From an uncultured Bacteroidales bacterium (GTDB taxonomy: Bacteria; Bacteroidota; Bacteroidia; Bacteroidales; UBA932), in contig CAKUPC010000015.1 of the NCBI GenBank assembly GCA_934675095.1, forward strand, positions 1 through 37,247: 37,247 bases of DNA, in the 5' to 3' direction. Each line of letters starts with the position of its first letter. Position 1 is the stretch's first letter. A program made the position numbers and the translations under genes. A model generated the notes under the pieces. The model did not search any database. It saw only the letters and a list, made by a program, of their open reading frames with translations, and was not told where the DNA came from. Below, piece after piece: positions 14,680-23,205 of this stretch.

Positions 14680-17265
14680 CTACATAAATTTTCCAGTCAG
14701 GCTGGCGGGGCAGGCTTGGACTTCGGACGGGGTGCCGGAGATGACTATGGTACCGCCTTCGGAGCCGCCGCCCGGACCCATGTCAATGATGTAGTCGGCG
14801 CTGCGGATGACGTCAAGGTCGTGTTCTATGACTATGACAGTGGCTCCCCGGCCGATGAGCCGGCGGAACACGCCGAGAAGCGTCTGAACGTCGGACGGGT
14901 GGAGGCCTATAGTCGGTTCGTCGAAGACAAAGACAGAGTCCTCCTGTCCGCGTCCCATCTCGCTTGCCAGCTTGAGCCGCTGCGCCTCGCCTCCCGAAAG
15001 GCTCGGGGTTTCCTCCCCGAGAGTCAGGTAGCCGAGTCCCAGATCCCTGAGAACATTGAGCCTCTGGCTCACGAGCTTGAGGTCCGCGCAGGCGTCGGTG
15101 GCGTGGTTGATGTCCATGTCCATAAGTTCCGGAAGCGAGTGCCTTTCGCCGGCGGCGTTCTCTCGATGCACGAGTCCGGCCTGCCTTGAGTACCGCGAGC
15201 CCCGGCAGTCGGGGCAGGGGATGTTCACGTCCGGAAGAAACTGGACGTCAAGGCTGATGACACCCGTCCCGTCGCAGGTCGGGCAGCGCAGCTTTCCGGT
15301 GTTGTAGGAGAAGTCCCCGTCCCTGTAGCCGCATTTCTTCGCGTCCGGAGTCTTGGCGAAGACCTTGCGGAGCTCGTCATGGACATTGGCGTAGGTCGCC
15401 ACGGTGGAGCGGACGTTGATTCCGATGGGGGAGGCGTCGATGAGCTTTACCTGCCTTATGCCCTCGGCCTCGACGTCAAGGACATGAGAGGGAAGTTTCG
15501 CTCCGCCGATTTTGGCCTGAAGCCCCGGAATGAGGCTTTCCAGCACCATGGTCGTCTTTCCCGAGCCGGAAACCCCCGTCACGACGGTCAGCCTGCCCTT
15601 GGGAAGCCTTACATCAAGCGGCTTCACGGTGTGAATTGCTGCTGTCCGCATTGAAATTGTTCCCTTTGCGAAGAGATTTTCATTATGTGCGGTGCCGCTT
15701 ATAGAGCCATGGCCGTTTTTCCCTATGCTTGACAGGTGGTCTGTTCGCGTGGCTTCTGTCGCTGATGTGCCGTCATTCACTGATGCGGCACCAGAAAGGA
15801 ACGGCCCTATCCGCGATGCCGGATTTCTCTCAATCTCCTCAATCGTTCCCTGCGCAATCACCTGACCGCCGTCCGCTCCGGCTCCCGGTCCCATCTCAAT
15901 CATCCAGTCTGCCTCCTTGAGAATCTGGGTGTCGTGATCGACGAGTACCACGGAGTTCCCGTCGGCAATCAGGTCGTTCATCACGCCGGTGAGTCCCACT
16001 ATGTTGGCGGGATGCAGGCCGATGGACGGCTCGTCGAGCACATAGAGCACTCCGGTCGTTCTGTTGCGGACAGCCCTCGCGAGCTGCATCCTCTGTCTTT
16101 CGCCGGTGGAGAGCGTTGCCGCGCTGCGGTCGAGTGTCAGATAGCCGATGCCGAGGTCGAGCAGCCTCTTTGCCGTGTCGAGGAAGGACTCGCAGATGCT
16201 TTCGGCCATCGGTCTCATCTCCTCAGGCAGCGACTGCGGAACTCCTCGCACCCATTCCACGAGTTCCGTGAGCGTCATTGTGCAGGCCTCCGCCAATGAA
16301 ATCCCCCTCAGCCTCGGGGCACGCGCGGCATCGGACAGCCTTGTTCCGCCGCAGTCAGGACAGATGTCGAGGCGAAGAAATTTCTCGACCCTCTTCATTC
16401 CCTTCTCGTCCTTGACCTTGGCGAGGGCGTTCTCCACGGTATAGACGGCGTTGTAGTAGGTGAAGTCCAGCTCGCCGGCCTGATTGCTGTTCTTCGAGTG
16501 GTAGAAGATATGCTTCTTCTCGGCCGGACCATGAAAGACAATGTCTTTTTCCTTCGGAGTCAAGTCCTTGAAAGGCACATCGGTGCGCACTCCCATCTCA
16601 CGGCATACATCGGTCATCAGCGACCACATCAGCGTATTCCACGGAGCGACCGCCCCCTCGTCAATGCTGAGGCTTTCGTCCGGCACGAGCGTGGTCTCGT
16701 CAACTGTCCGCACCGTTCCCGTTCCGTCGCAGGTGCGGCAGGCTCCCTGACTGTTGAATGAGAGTTCCTCCGCTGACGGTGCATAGAAATGCGCTCCGCA
16801 TTCGGGACAGACGAGTTCCTGCCCGGCGGCCACTTTCAGCGACGGTTCAAGATAGTGCCCGTTCGGACAGCGATGATTTGCAAGGCGGGAGAACATAAGT
16901 CTCAGACTGTTCAGCAGTTCCGTGCCTGTTCCGAAAGTACTTCTTATGCCGGGAATCCCCGGTCTCTGGTGCATTGCAAGCGCCGCCGGGACATAGAGAA
17001 CATCATCGACGAGAGCCTTGGAGGCCTGCGTCATGCGTCTGCGCGTGTAGGTCGAGAGGGATTCGAGGTAGCGCCTCGACCCTTCAGCATACAGCACCCC
17101 GAGCGCCAGCGATGACTTCCCGGAGCCGGACACGCCGGCAATCCCGACAATTCTGTTCAATGGAACATCTACATCTAGGTTCTTGAGATTGTGCACTCTC
17201 GCGCCTCTCACCTCAATCTTCTGTGGAATATCCCTTTCTTTCATGCCCTTGCGCGTGTTATTCAT
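14680..17265 (-). CDS. UvrA-like ABC ATPase lacking the UvrB-binding domain (class II UvrA)
   Basis: The 861-aa product has two ABC cassettes. The first has Walker A GVSGSGKS at residues 44-51 and signature LSTGERQRMQLA; the second has GVSGSGKTTM and LSGGEAQRLKLA. Zinc-finger Cys pairs are present (CPECG, CRTCDGTG, CPDCGGTRL, CPTCDGTG, CPDCRGSRY). Housekeeping UvrA carries about 100 residues, the UvrB-binding domain, between RCPDH and the first CPxCG; here CPNGH at 133-137 and CPECG at 153-157 are only about 20 residues apart. That deletion defines class II UvrA (UvrA2), linked in other bacteria to tolerance of DNA-damaging drugs. The ATG at 17265 follows the preceding stop by 16 nt; ATG 17244 is an alternative. 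It ends a four-gene unit. Confidence 0.92.
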   Translation of the reverse strand: MNNTRKGMKERDIPQKIEVRGARVHNLKNLDVDVPLNRIVGIAGVSGSGKSSLALGVLYAEGSRRYLESLSTYTRRRMTQASKALVDDVLYVPAALAMHQRPGIPGIRSTFGTGTELLNSLRLMFSRLANHRCPNGHYLEPSLKVAAGQELVCPECGAHFYAPSAEELSFNSQGACRTCDGTGTVRTVDETTLVPDESLSIDEGAVAPWNTLMWSLMTDVCREMGVRTDVPFKDLTPKEKDIVFHGPAEKKHIFYHSKNSNQAGELDFTYYNAVYTVENALAKVKDEKGMKRVEKFLRLDICPDCGGTRLSDAARAPRLRGISLAEACTMTLTELVEWVRGVPQSLPEEMRPMAESICESFLDTAKRLLDLGIGYLTLDRSAATLSTGERQRMQLARAVRNRTTGVLYVLDEPSIGLHPANIVGLTGVMNDLIADGNSVVLVDHDTQILKEADWMIEMGPGAGADGGQVIAQGTIEEIERNPASRIGPFLSGAASVNDGTSATEATRTDHLSSIGKNGHGSISGTAHNENLFAKGTISMRTAAIHTVKPLDVRLPKGRLTVVTGVSGSGKTTMVLESLIPGLQAKIGGAKLPSHVLDVEAEGIRQVKLIDASPIGINVRSTVATYANVHDELRKVFAKTPDAKKCGYRDGDFSYNTGKLRCPTCDGTGVISLDVQFLPDVNIPCPDCRGSRYSRQAGLVHRENAAGERHSLPELMDMDINHATDACADLKLVSQRLNVLRDLGLGYLTLGEETPSLSGGEAQRLKLASEMGRGQEDSVFVFDEPTIGLHPSDVQTLLGVFRRLIGRGATVIVIEHDLDVIRSADYIIDMGPGGGSEGGTIVISGTPSEVQACPASLTGKFM

Positions 17266-17281
17266 CACCTTTGTTGCTTTA

Positions 17282-18064
17282 TCATGCTTTATTGCCTGGG
17301 CGCATATCCTTCGCCTTGGCATCACTCCCTGTTTCCGCTTTCAGCAAACCGGCGGCGCCGAGCCAAATCAGCAGCTGTCCGAGATAGTACGGAACCATAA
17401 TCAGCCATCTTTCAGCGGTGACCGGCCCGACAAATTTGTTCCATGACAGAATCATGTCCGAAATCAGGAACAGCGCGGCTCCAACGGCGAAAAGCGGCGA
17501 GCGCTGCATGAGCGAAAGCCCGAACATCGCGGCAATCAGAACGGCATAGGCACCGCAGCCGATTTGCAGCGCCGCATCCGGAGCCTTCGGTATGACAAGC
17601 ACGAACGCAAAAAGCAGTGCCGCCGCAACGGCCAGCCCGACAAGTGTTTTCCATACCCATGAGTCCCGGAAATCTTCCGCGCCGCCCTTTTGTGGGACCA
17701 CCCCTTTCTTGCCCGTGATTTTACCGGCAACTCCCTTGCGCCCTTTCCAAAGCCTTTCCGCAAACGCCCAAATCAGCATGATGTGCGCCGCCGCGAAATA
17801 TCCCATCTGGCCGAAGAAGCTCCCGTATGCTCCCATCGCGTCTCCCGTGCAGGAGAAAAGGAACGCCAGCACGAACTTCCATCCCATGCCGAGATAGGCG
17901 CCCATAAGTGCCAGCGCGGCAACGGGATAGGCAATCCTGAACCTGACAACCTTTTCGGGAAGCGTCTGCTCAAGTGCCGCGGACGGCATAAAATACATCG
18001 CCGCCAGCACTATGAATATCAGAGAGATATAGGTGATTTTCCTGTTGTTCTTGTCTTGTTTCAT
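17282..18064 (-). CDS. Lysoplasmalogenase, YhhN/TMEM86 family
   Basis: The product is a 260-aa membrane protein with about eight spans and the YhhN/TMEM86 pattern, including FLFSCTGDAMGAYG and FLISDMILSWNKF, whose Asp residues in membrane segments are thought to be catalytic. Members hydrolyse the vinyl-ether bond of lysoplasmalogens, or a similar lipid. The ATG at 18064 overlaps the stop of the HD gene (ATGA), so translation is coupled; longer versions of this frame would run into that gene. A polar insert near residues 105-130 (WKGRKGVAGKITGKKG) loops between spans. The family call is good, but the substrate in bacteria without known plasmalogens is uncertain. Confidence 0.85.
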   Translation of the reverse strand: MKQDKNNRKITYISLIFIVLAAMYFMPSAALEQTLPEKVVRFRIAYPVAALALMGAYLGMGWKFVLAFLFSCTGDAMGAYGSFFGQMGYFAAAHIMLIWAFAERLWKGRKGVAGKITGKKGVVPQKGGAEDFRDSWVWKTLVGLAVAAALLFAFVLVIPKAPDAALQIGCGAYAVLIAAMFGLSLMQRSPLFAVGAALFLISDMILSWNKFVGPVTAERWLIMVPYYLGQLLIWLGAAGLLKAETGSDAKAKDMRPGNKA

Positions 18065-18693
18065 TTTAATGATGATTTCTTTGTTTCCTCGTAAATCGTG
18101 TCGAACATCTGTCTCAGCCGCGCCTCGTCGGCGATGAGTTTGCGAAGCTCCGCAAGGCGTGAGGCGTTGTCCGACTCCGGAATCCAAAGCTTGAGGTAGC
18201 CGTCCTCGGCATATTTTGTATGAAGGTGTTCAAGAAGCCGCTCCCACATCTGCCGGCGGTTCATCTCGGGGTAGTGGTCGAATCCGTAAAGCACGGTTCT
18301 GCGGACCACGGTCTCCGGGTCAATCTGCCTGTCGGCCTCGGCTATGATGCGGCCATAGACGCTCCGCGGAGGATTCTTCCCCGATGCGCGATGGTCTTCC
18401 GCCGCCTCGGCCGCAAGTTCAATCTCCTCCTCGCTGAACCATTGACGCAACGCGCTGTCCTCACGAATCTTACGTCCGGACACGAGGTGATGGTTCTCAC
18501 GCCCTTCGGAGAGTCCGAGATCGTGATATGCGGCCGCAAGGTAGAGAACCTCCGGCTTCACGGGGTAAAACTTCGCCAGCTCCTGACTTTTCGCAATCAC
18601 GCTCCGCACATGATCTTCCCGGTGCGCCGCGTCAAACCCCGCATACTGAGGGATAATCTCCCTCTTCACATATTCCTCAAGACTTTCCATCAT
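18061..18693 (-). CDS. HD-domain phosphohydrolase
   Basis: This 210-aa soluble protein has the HD metal-binding pattern: AAHREDH (H24, H28), AAAYHDLGLSEG (H57, D58), then ENHHLVSG and EAAEDHRAS with further His ligands. HD enzymes cleave phosphoester bonds of nucleotides or related molecules with divalent metals; the substrate here is not predictable. The start ATG at 18693 lies in ATGATG and overlaps the alpha-galactosidase stop TGA (18692-18690), and the next gene starts within its own stop. Such tight coupling implies all are made together. A tail of charged helices (about 160-210) follows the HD core. Confidence 0.88.
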   Translation of the reverse strand: MMESLEEYVKREIIPQYAGFDAAHREDHVRSVIAKSQELAKFYPVKPEVLYLAAAYHDLGLSEGRENHHLVSGRKIREDSALRQWFSEEEIELAAEAAEDHRASGKNPPRSVYGRIIAEADRQIDPETVVRRTVLYGFDHYPEMNRRQMWERLLEHLHTKYAEDGYLKLWIPESDNASRLAELRKLIADEARLRQMFDTIYEETKKSSLK

Positions 18694-20498
18694 CTTACCT
18701 CTCTCCAGTCGCCGCAAGGGACTCTGACGGTGCGGACCTTGTCGCCGCGCCGCACTACAACGCTGTCGGAGCCGGATGCGTTGAGGATGTAGAGGCGCTT
18801 GCCGCGAGGGGCCGCCTCGATGACGGCGTTGTCCTGATAGACGGCGACGATGCGCTCCGTGTCGCTCTCCGCCTCGATGACCGGGTAGCCGAGCTCCGGA
18901 TGGTGCGGACGGAACTCGCTCCGCAGCAGGGTCTCACGGTGCTCGTCAGCGAACGCCATCCATCTGCGCATTACGGCAAGATGCTCCTCGGGAATGTCCC
19001 TCAGCATCGCGGAGTACTGGATGACTCCGAAAATGGAATTGATAATCGTGCGTCCTACATTTTCCGGAGTTTCCTCAAGATGCCATTCGAGCATGTCCGA
19101 ATGAACTGCGGTCGTGCCGCTCGTGAGCCTCAGGGACGCGATTCTCATCCTGTTGTCCTTCGCGTTTCCGGGGCAGTCGGCGGCGCGGAACATATTTCCG
19201 TACTGTCTGATGGCCGGGCCGATGTACAGTTGCCTGAATTCGAGAAGGATGTCCGGTTTTATGGCCTTCAGGGCCGACGTGACCTCCTTCATCAGCACAT
19301 TCACCGCCTCGTTGACGTTCATTATGTCGCGTCCGGCATAGTTTTCCTTCACCGCCGGATCTTCTCCATTGATTCCGAAACTGTCGATGAAGTCGAGCTT
19401 GAATCCGTCAAGGTTCCAATCCTTCAGGGCTGTCACATACAGATTTACAAGGTGTTCACGAACCTCCGGAAATCGGGGGTCAAGAACGCAGCAGTTCATT
19501 CCCCAATAAGTGTAGAGGTATTTCCCCTCAAACTTCTTGTATGCCTCGCTGTTGAATCCGACGAAAGGAACGCTGTACCAGATCATATATTTCATTCCCA
19601 TCTCATGCACCGCTGCGACGTGCGCGGCCATGTCCGGAAATTTCTTCGGAGTCGGCTTCCAGTCCCCGCAGAAGGCATAGCCCCTGTTCCCGTCGTCGGT
19701 CTGCCATCCGTCGTCGAGAATCACCGTCTTCATCCCGAGTCCTGCGGCGAGTCGGCACTCTTCTTCCACGGCCTTGTCGTTCACATTCTGGTGGAACTGG
19801 TACCATGTCGAGTAGAGCGGCTCGAAAGCGGATTCAGGGGCGTTGAGGGCGTGCATTCCCTTTTCTTCCATCATCCACTGAACCCCGTCCTGAATGGTCT
19901 TACCCCAGAAAATGCGGCGGCCGTCGAGAAGAATTTTAGTCTCATAATGGCTTATCGGAGCCTCGGATTCCCTGAAGAAGCGTAGTTCCGAACAGACGTT
20001 GCAGCCCTCTTCCATAAGTCCGAGAGCGGCCTCCACACGTCTGAAAGTCTCGCTGCACGCGAGTGTCAGACAGTTGGTGTCGTTGTCGTCGAAATATTCA
20101 TAGAGCGGCATTCTGAACGCAAGTGCGCTGGAGCTGTTGCTGCTGCCCCAGAACGGGTCGAGGTGGGTTCCGCAGGAGGCGTCCGACGTCCATGTGTTGA
20201 ACACGCCATTCTGAGGAAAGGTGAAATATACGTTGAACCTTGCCGGAGCACACGGCTGCGGCGCGTCCATCACGATGCTGACAATCTCCTTGCCGCCCTC
20301 AGCCTCGACCGAAGCCGAAAACTTCCATTCCCCCGGATTGTCCGAGGCTATTATGATTTCATCGACAATCGAGCTCCGGAGCACAGGAGTGACGATTTCG
20401 CCCCTCGACGCGTATGGGTTGCTCTCCCAGGATTTCTGGGCGTAGGAAAATGATGCGGACATGACGACAGCCGCAAGCACGACAAAAATTTTCTTCAT
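18690..20498 (-). CDS. GH36 alpha-galactosidase, secreted
   Basis: The 602-aa product starts with a signal peptide (MKKIFVVLAAVVMSASFSYA) and should act in the periplasm or at the surface. An N-terminal beta-sandwich (to about residue 215) precedes the catalytic barrel. Barrel motifs are WYQFH (232-236), DDGWQ (262-266), WYSVPFVG, and DGFKLDF with the nucleophile Asp369. The acid/base Asp441 is in RAADCPGN. A small C-terminal sandwich ends the protein. These are the GH36/clan GH-D marks, and the enzyme would release alpha-linked galactose. It is shorter than the 720-residue Lactobacillus type, fitting the compact Bacteroidetes subgroups. Start ATG at 20498 follows a good promoter (-7 at 20526-20533). 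It is the first gene of a coupled unit with HD, lysoplasmalogenase and UvrA genes. Confidence 0.92.
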   Translation of the reverse strand: MKKIFVVLAAVVMSASFSYAQKSWESNPYASRGEIVTPVLRSSIVDEIIIASDNPGEWKFSASVEAEGGKEIVSIVMDAPQPCAPARFNVYFTFPQNGVFNTWTSDASCGTHLDPFWGSSNSSSALAFRMPLYEYFDDNDTNCLTLACSETFRRVEAALGLMEEGCNVCSELRFFRESEAPISHYETKILLDGRRIFWGKTIQDGVQWMMEEKGMHALNAPESAFEPLYSTWYQFHQNVNDKAVEEECRLAAGLGMKTVILDDGWQTDDGNRGYAFCGDWKPTPKKFPDMAAHVAAVHEMGMKYMIWYSVPFVGFNSEAYKKFEGKYLYTYWGMNCCVLDPRFPEVREHLVNLYVTALKDWNLDGFKLDFIDSFGINGEDPAVKENYAGRDIMNVNEAVNVLMKEVTSALKAIKPDILLEFRQLYIGPAIRQYGNMFRAADCPGNAKDNRMRIASLRLTSGTTAVHSDMLEWHLEETPENVGRTIINSIFGVIQYSAMLRDIPEEHLAVMRRWMAFADEHRETLLRSEFRPHHPELGYPVIEAESDTERIVAVYQDNAVIEAAPRGKRLYILNASGSDSVVVRRGDKVRTVRVPCGDWREVR

Positions 20499-20525
20499 TG
20501 GAACTTGTTTTCGTATAAATTTCCC

Positions 20526-20557
20526 CAAAGGTACGAAAATATCGGAAACTCTTCAAC
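20526..20557 (-). promoter_or_regulatory. Promoter of the GH36-HD-lysoplasmalogenase-UvrA unit
   Basis: On the minus strand, GTTG (20557-20554), a 20-nt spacer and TACCTTTG (20533-20526) fit the Bacteroidetes promoter pattern. Transcription would start near 20519, giving a leader of about 20 nt before the GH36 ATG. Confidence 0.6.
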
Positions 20558-20563
20558 CCGTTC

Positions 20564-21559
20564 CTATACGAACCGGATGTGATAGGCATCGCCCTTGAAG
20601 GCGCCGCCGACGACGTACTGCACGGCGGTGGGGGAGAACTGCTCCTGCCAGAACTCGTGGAGGTGGCCGGTGAGGATGGCCTTGAGCTGCGGCTGCTCCC
20701 TGAGCCACTTGACGAATTTCTGCGTGAGATTGTCCTCGCGCTCGGTGTCGGACGGAGCGCCGCAGAGGTAGGAGAACCTCGTGCCGCCGTGCGAGGTGTG
20801 GTCGTAGAGCTTCGGGGTGTAGAACGGGATGTGCATCATGATGACTGTCGGAAGCCCCTTCGCGAGCTCAGCCGCCACCTTGTCCCACTGCTCCTGAGTT
20901 ATGAAGTAGAAACTGTCGTCGAGAGTGATGAAATTCACGCCGTTTATTACCCTTGCCGTGAATGTGAGCTTGTCCGGGAACGCATCCTGAACCTGCGCGA
21001 AGTACCTTGCCTGAAATTCCGCGTCCTCCTTCTCCGGGCCGAACCATCCCATGTAATTGGCGAACTCGTGGTTGCCGCAGGCCGTAATCCAATCCCCGCG
21101 CGAGAATGCCTCCACTGCATAGTCAAGCCCCATTTCGCTCAGGAAGTCAATCATGTCCCCGGTGTGGATGATAGGAAGGCGGTTCTCGCGCGCGTAGGCA
21201 ATCAGCCGCTCGTGATAGAGCATCGCCCACGGGAACTCCCTGTTCCGGAACTTGGCGAGCTGAGCCTTCCTGTCGTCGTTACGGCTGTCGGTCAGCACGA
21301 GATGGCTGTCGGAAATGTGCAGCATGGAAAACGGCCGCCTTGCCCCGACCCTGATTTTCAGCTTCCTTATATCCATCGTCCCGTAGCCTTCAATCTTTCT
21401 CGCAATTTTAGGGTTCGGGGCATATCCTCCCCCGGGCGTGGTCTCCGCAGGCATCGTCTCCCCGGGCGAAATGGTGTCGGCAAGTGCCGAAAACGGGTTA
21501 GTGAGAAGCGCGGCGCCTGTCGTGACCGCCGAAATCTTCAAAAAGTCTCTTCTTTCCAT
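20564..21559 (-). CDS. Tat-exported calcineurin-like metallophosphoesterase
   Basis: This 331-aa protein begins MERRDFLKISAVTTGAALL, a twin-arginine (Tat) signal of the RRDFLK type, so it should be exported folded. The metallophosphoesterase motifs are all present: DSH (D84, H86), GD (D135), GNHE (N163, H164), MMHIPF (H243) and GHLH (H299, H301), which hold two metal ions. It would hydrolyse a phosphomonoester or diester outside the cytoplasm; the substrate is unknown. Residues 28-60 are a Pro/Gly-rich linker. It ends 31 nt before the GH36 promoter box, so it may be its own unit. The 270-nt upstream region has no clear -7 box, only TGATTTTG. Confidence in the fold is high. Confidence 0.9.
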   Translation of the reverse strand: MERRDFLKISAVTTGAALLTNPFSALADTISPGETMPAETTPGGGYAPNPKIARKIEGYGTMDIRKLKIRVGARRPFSMLHISDSHLVLTDSRNDDRKAQLAKFRNREFPWAMLYHERLIAYARENRLPIIHTGDMIDFLSEMGLDYAVEAFSRGDWITACGNHEFANYMGWFGPEKEDAEFQARYFAQVQDAFPDKLTFTARVINGVNFITLDDSFYFITQEQWDKVAAELAKGLPTVIMMHIPFYTPKLYDHTSHGGTRFSYLCGAPSDTEREDNLTQKFVKWLREQPQLKAILTGHLHEFWQEQFSPTAVQYVVGGAFKGDAYHIRFV

Positions 21560-21774
21560 ATATGTGGTATTATCTTGTTTGTTTGCGGTTTTTCACTCGT
21601 GAAAATGAAAATATACTACCAATCATATTGTGTATGCAAAATCAGATTACCCCAAAGTTTTTCATGATAGTCATATAAAATCGGAATAATGTGTTGATTA
21701 TTGCTGATTTTATACTACCGTTGTTCGATAGAAAGCTCGCTTGTTGTTATTGTTATACAATAATCTAATGTATT

Positions 21775-21815
21775 CTATTTCGCAAAATGAAAAAATTGTT
21801 AACTTTGCGAAGTAG
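21775..21815 (+). repeat. 41-bp palindrome, upstream copy, overlapping the ATPase promoter
   Basis: CTATTTCGCAAA (21775-21786) and TTTGCGAAGTAG (21804-21815) are inverted repeats of 12 bp with one G-T wobble. The -7 box TAACTTTG (21800-21807) overlaps the right arm, and TTTC (21778-21781) in the left arm stands at the -33 position with an 18-nt spacer. A second copy with 36 of 41 bases identical lies directly behind the gene (23031-23071). It could be a self-operator, a recombination site or a transposon end. Confidence 0.75.
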
Positions 21816-21829
21816 AAAAAACGCGAATA

Positions 21830-23023
21830 ATGAAACTCATAGAGAGAAGCAGCTACCTGAAAAGGATGCTTGATGTCGCAGGGACGCCGGACATCAAGGT
21901 AATCACCGGTATCCGACGTTCCGGCAAATCAAAGTTAATGGAGGTTTTCATTGACAGAAAGAAGAAGCTCTCGCCGGGATGTAACATCATTCATATCAAT
22001 TTCAATTTGACGGATTTTGAGGACTTGATGGAGTATCACAAGCTGTATGACTATGTGAACAGCAGGTATGTTTCGGGGCAGGAGAATATAGTATGTATCG
22101 ATGAGATACAGATGTGTTCCGGATTTGAGAAGGCTATTAACAGCCTTCACGAGCGAGGCCTATACGACATATACATCACTGGTTCCAACGCATTTCTGTT
22201 GAGCAGTGACTTGGCTACATTATTCACGGGAAGATCGTATGAGATAGAAGTCTATCCGTTCTCGTTCCGTGAGTTTTGCGACTATTACACGCCCGATGAC
22301 GTTTATAAGGCGTTCGAGCGTTATTCTTTTGATGGAGGGATGGCTGGCTCATACCTTTACAAGAGTCCCGAAGACCGCTTCAAATACATTCGCGCAGTGT
22401 TTGATACGCTGATAGTCAGAGATATCAAACAGAAGTATAAAATCAGAAATCTCCAGTTGATTTCATCCGTCTGCGACTTTCTTTTGGATAACGCGTCCAA
22501 CATAACATCAGTCAGGAACATCGCTGACTCTCTGGTGGCAAAGAAAATAAAGACTAATGACAAGACTGTAGGCAAATATGTTGATTATCTGTGCAATGCC
22601 TTTGCGTTTTATAAAGTGCGCAGATTCGACATCAGAGGAAAGAAATATCTTGCGTCTCAAGACAAATACTATATGGCGGACCATTCGTTTAAGTACGCCA
22701 AGCTCGGAACCAAGAATCTTGACTATGGGAGAGTATATGAAAACATTGTCGCGATTGAGCTTATGAGGCGGGGATATGAAGTGTATGCAGGTTTCCTTTA
22801 CAAGAAGGAAATTGATTTTGTCGCTTTGCGGCAGAATGAGAAACTTTACATTCAGGTCTCTGACGACATCTCAAATCCAGATACTTTTGACCGGGAGGTG
22901 ACACCTTTGCTGAAAATAGAGGATGCCTATCCTAAAATGGTGTTGGCAAGGACGCGCCACGAAGCCTACCAATACGAGGGTGTTCAAATCATTGACATTG
23001 CAGACTGGCTTCTCGGTAAATAA
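21830..23023 (+). CDS. AAA ATPase with C-terminal DUF4143 domain
   Basis: This 397-aa protein belongs to the very common but poorly understood AAA_14+DUF4143 family of bacteria and archaea. Walker A is GIRRSGKS (27-34) and Walker B is IVCIDEIQ (87-94), followed by the sensor-like ITGSNAFLLSSDLATLFTGR. The DUF4143 part (about 200-397) ends with KKEIDFVALRQNEKLYIQVS, which resembles the acidic/Lys core of restriction-like nuclease folds. No function is established. The gene looks more AT-rich than its neighbours and is bracketed by two 41-bp palindromes, and it sits between a PUL and an unrelated unit, all of which suggests it moved in as a cassette. There is no transposase or partner gene beside it. 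Confidence 0.9.
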   Translation: MKLIERSSYLKRMLDVAGTPDIKVITGIRRSGKSKLMEVFIDRKKKLSPGCNIIHINFNLTDFEDLMEYHKLYDYVNSRYVSGQENIVCIDEIQMCSGFEKAINSLHERGLYDIYITGSNAFLLSSDLATLFTGRSYEIEVYPFSFREFCDYYTPDDVYKAFERYSFDGGMAGSYLYKSPEDRFKYIRAVFDTLIVRDIKQKYKIRNLQLISSVCDFLLDNASNITSVRNIADSLVAKKIKTNDKTVGKYVDYLCNAFAFYKVRRFDIRGKKYLASQDKYYMADHSFKYAKLGTKNLDYGRVYENIVAIELMRRGYEVYAGFLYKKEIDFVALRQNEKLYIQVSDDISNPDTFDREVTPLLKIEDAYPKMVLARTRHEAYQYEGVQIIDIADWLLGK

Positions 23024-23030
23024 GTGGAGT

Positions 23031-23071
23031 CTATTTCGCAAAATTGAAAATTTGTTGATTTTGCGAAGTAG
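23031..23071 (+). repeat. 41-bp palindrome, downstream copy
   Basis: CTATTTCGCAAAA (23031-23043) pairs with TTTTGCGAAGTAG (23059-23071), 8 nt after the ATPase stop codon. It has the same orientation and length as the copy at 21775-21815. Here the -7 box is lost (TGATTTTG), so it is not an obvious promoter. Further on, GATAGTTGC (23103-23111) can pair with GCAA...CTATC (23123-23135), a possible transcription end for the ATPase; nothing else is recognised up to the GH3 hairpins. Confidence 0.75.
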
Positions 23072-23164
23072 GGATTTCTGATTGAACTATCCCAATTTTT
23101 CAGATAGTTGCTGAAGAAATCGGCAACCAGCTATCGTGATGTCCCGATGTGTCTCTGTACCATA

Positions 23165-23205
23165 TCAACCACCCGGTTGAAATGGCCGTCGGTTTTCCGA
23201 AACCG
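23165..23205 (-). terminator. Tandem hairpins after the GH3 gene
   Basis: CGGTTT/AAACCG with a TCCG loop (23190-23205) starts on the base after the GH3 stop codon. TCAACC/GGTTGA (23165-23180) follows. Neither is trailed by a U tract on the minus strand, so they may act as an end of the PUL message or as 3' stabilisers. Confidence 0.4.

Noticed and set aside
18900..19985. Plus-strand frame of 361 codons inside the GH36 gene
   Set aside because: It runs antisense to a gene with complete catalytic motifs; long antisense frames are expected from GC-rich codon use here. The same holds for 20579-21667 over the phosphoesterase and 7524-8261 over the TonB receptor.
18690..20498. GH36 gene as part of the beta-glucan PUL
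   Set aside because: It has its own promoter and is separated from the PUL by the ATPase cassette and the phosphoesterase; an alpha-galactosidase does not fit the GH16/GH3 set.
21560..21774. Extra gene or RNA between the phosphoesterase and the ATPase
   Set aside because: The stretch is AT-rich with no frame of useful length, no tRNA-like fold and no clear terminator; only leaders and weak promoter matches are visible.
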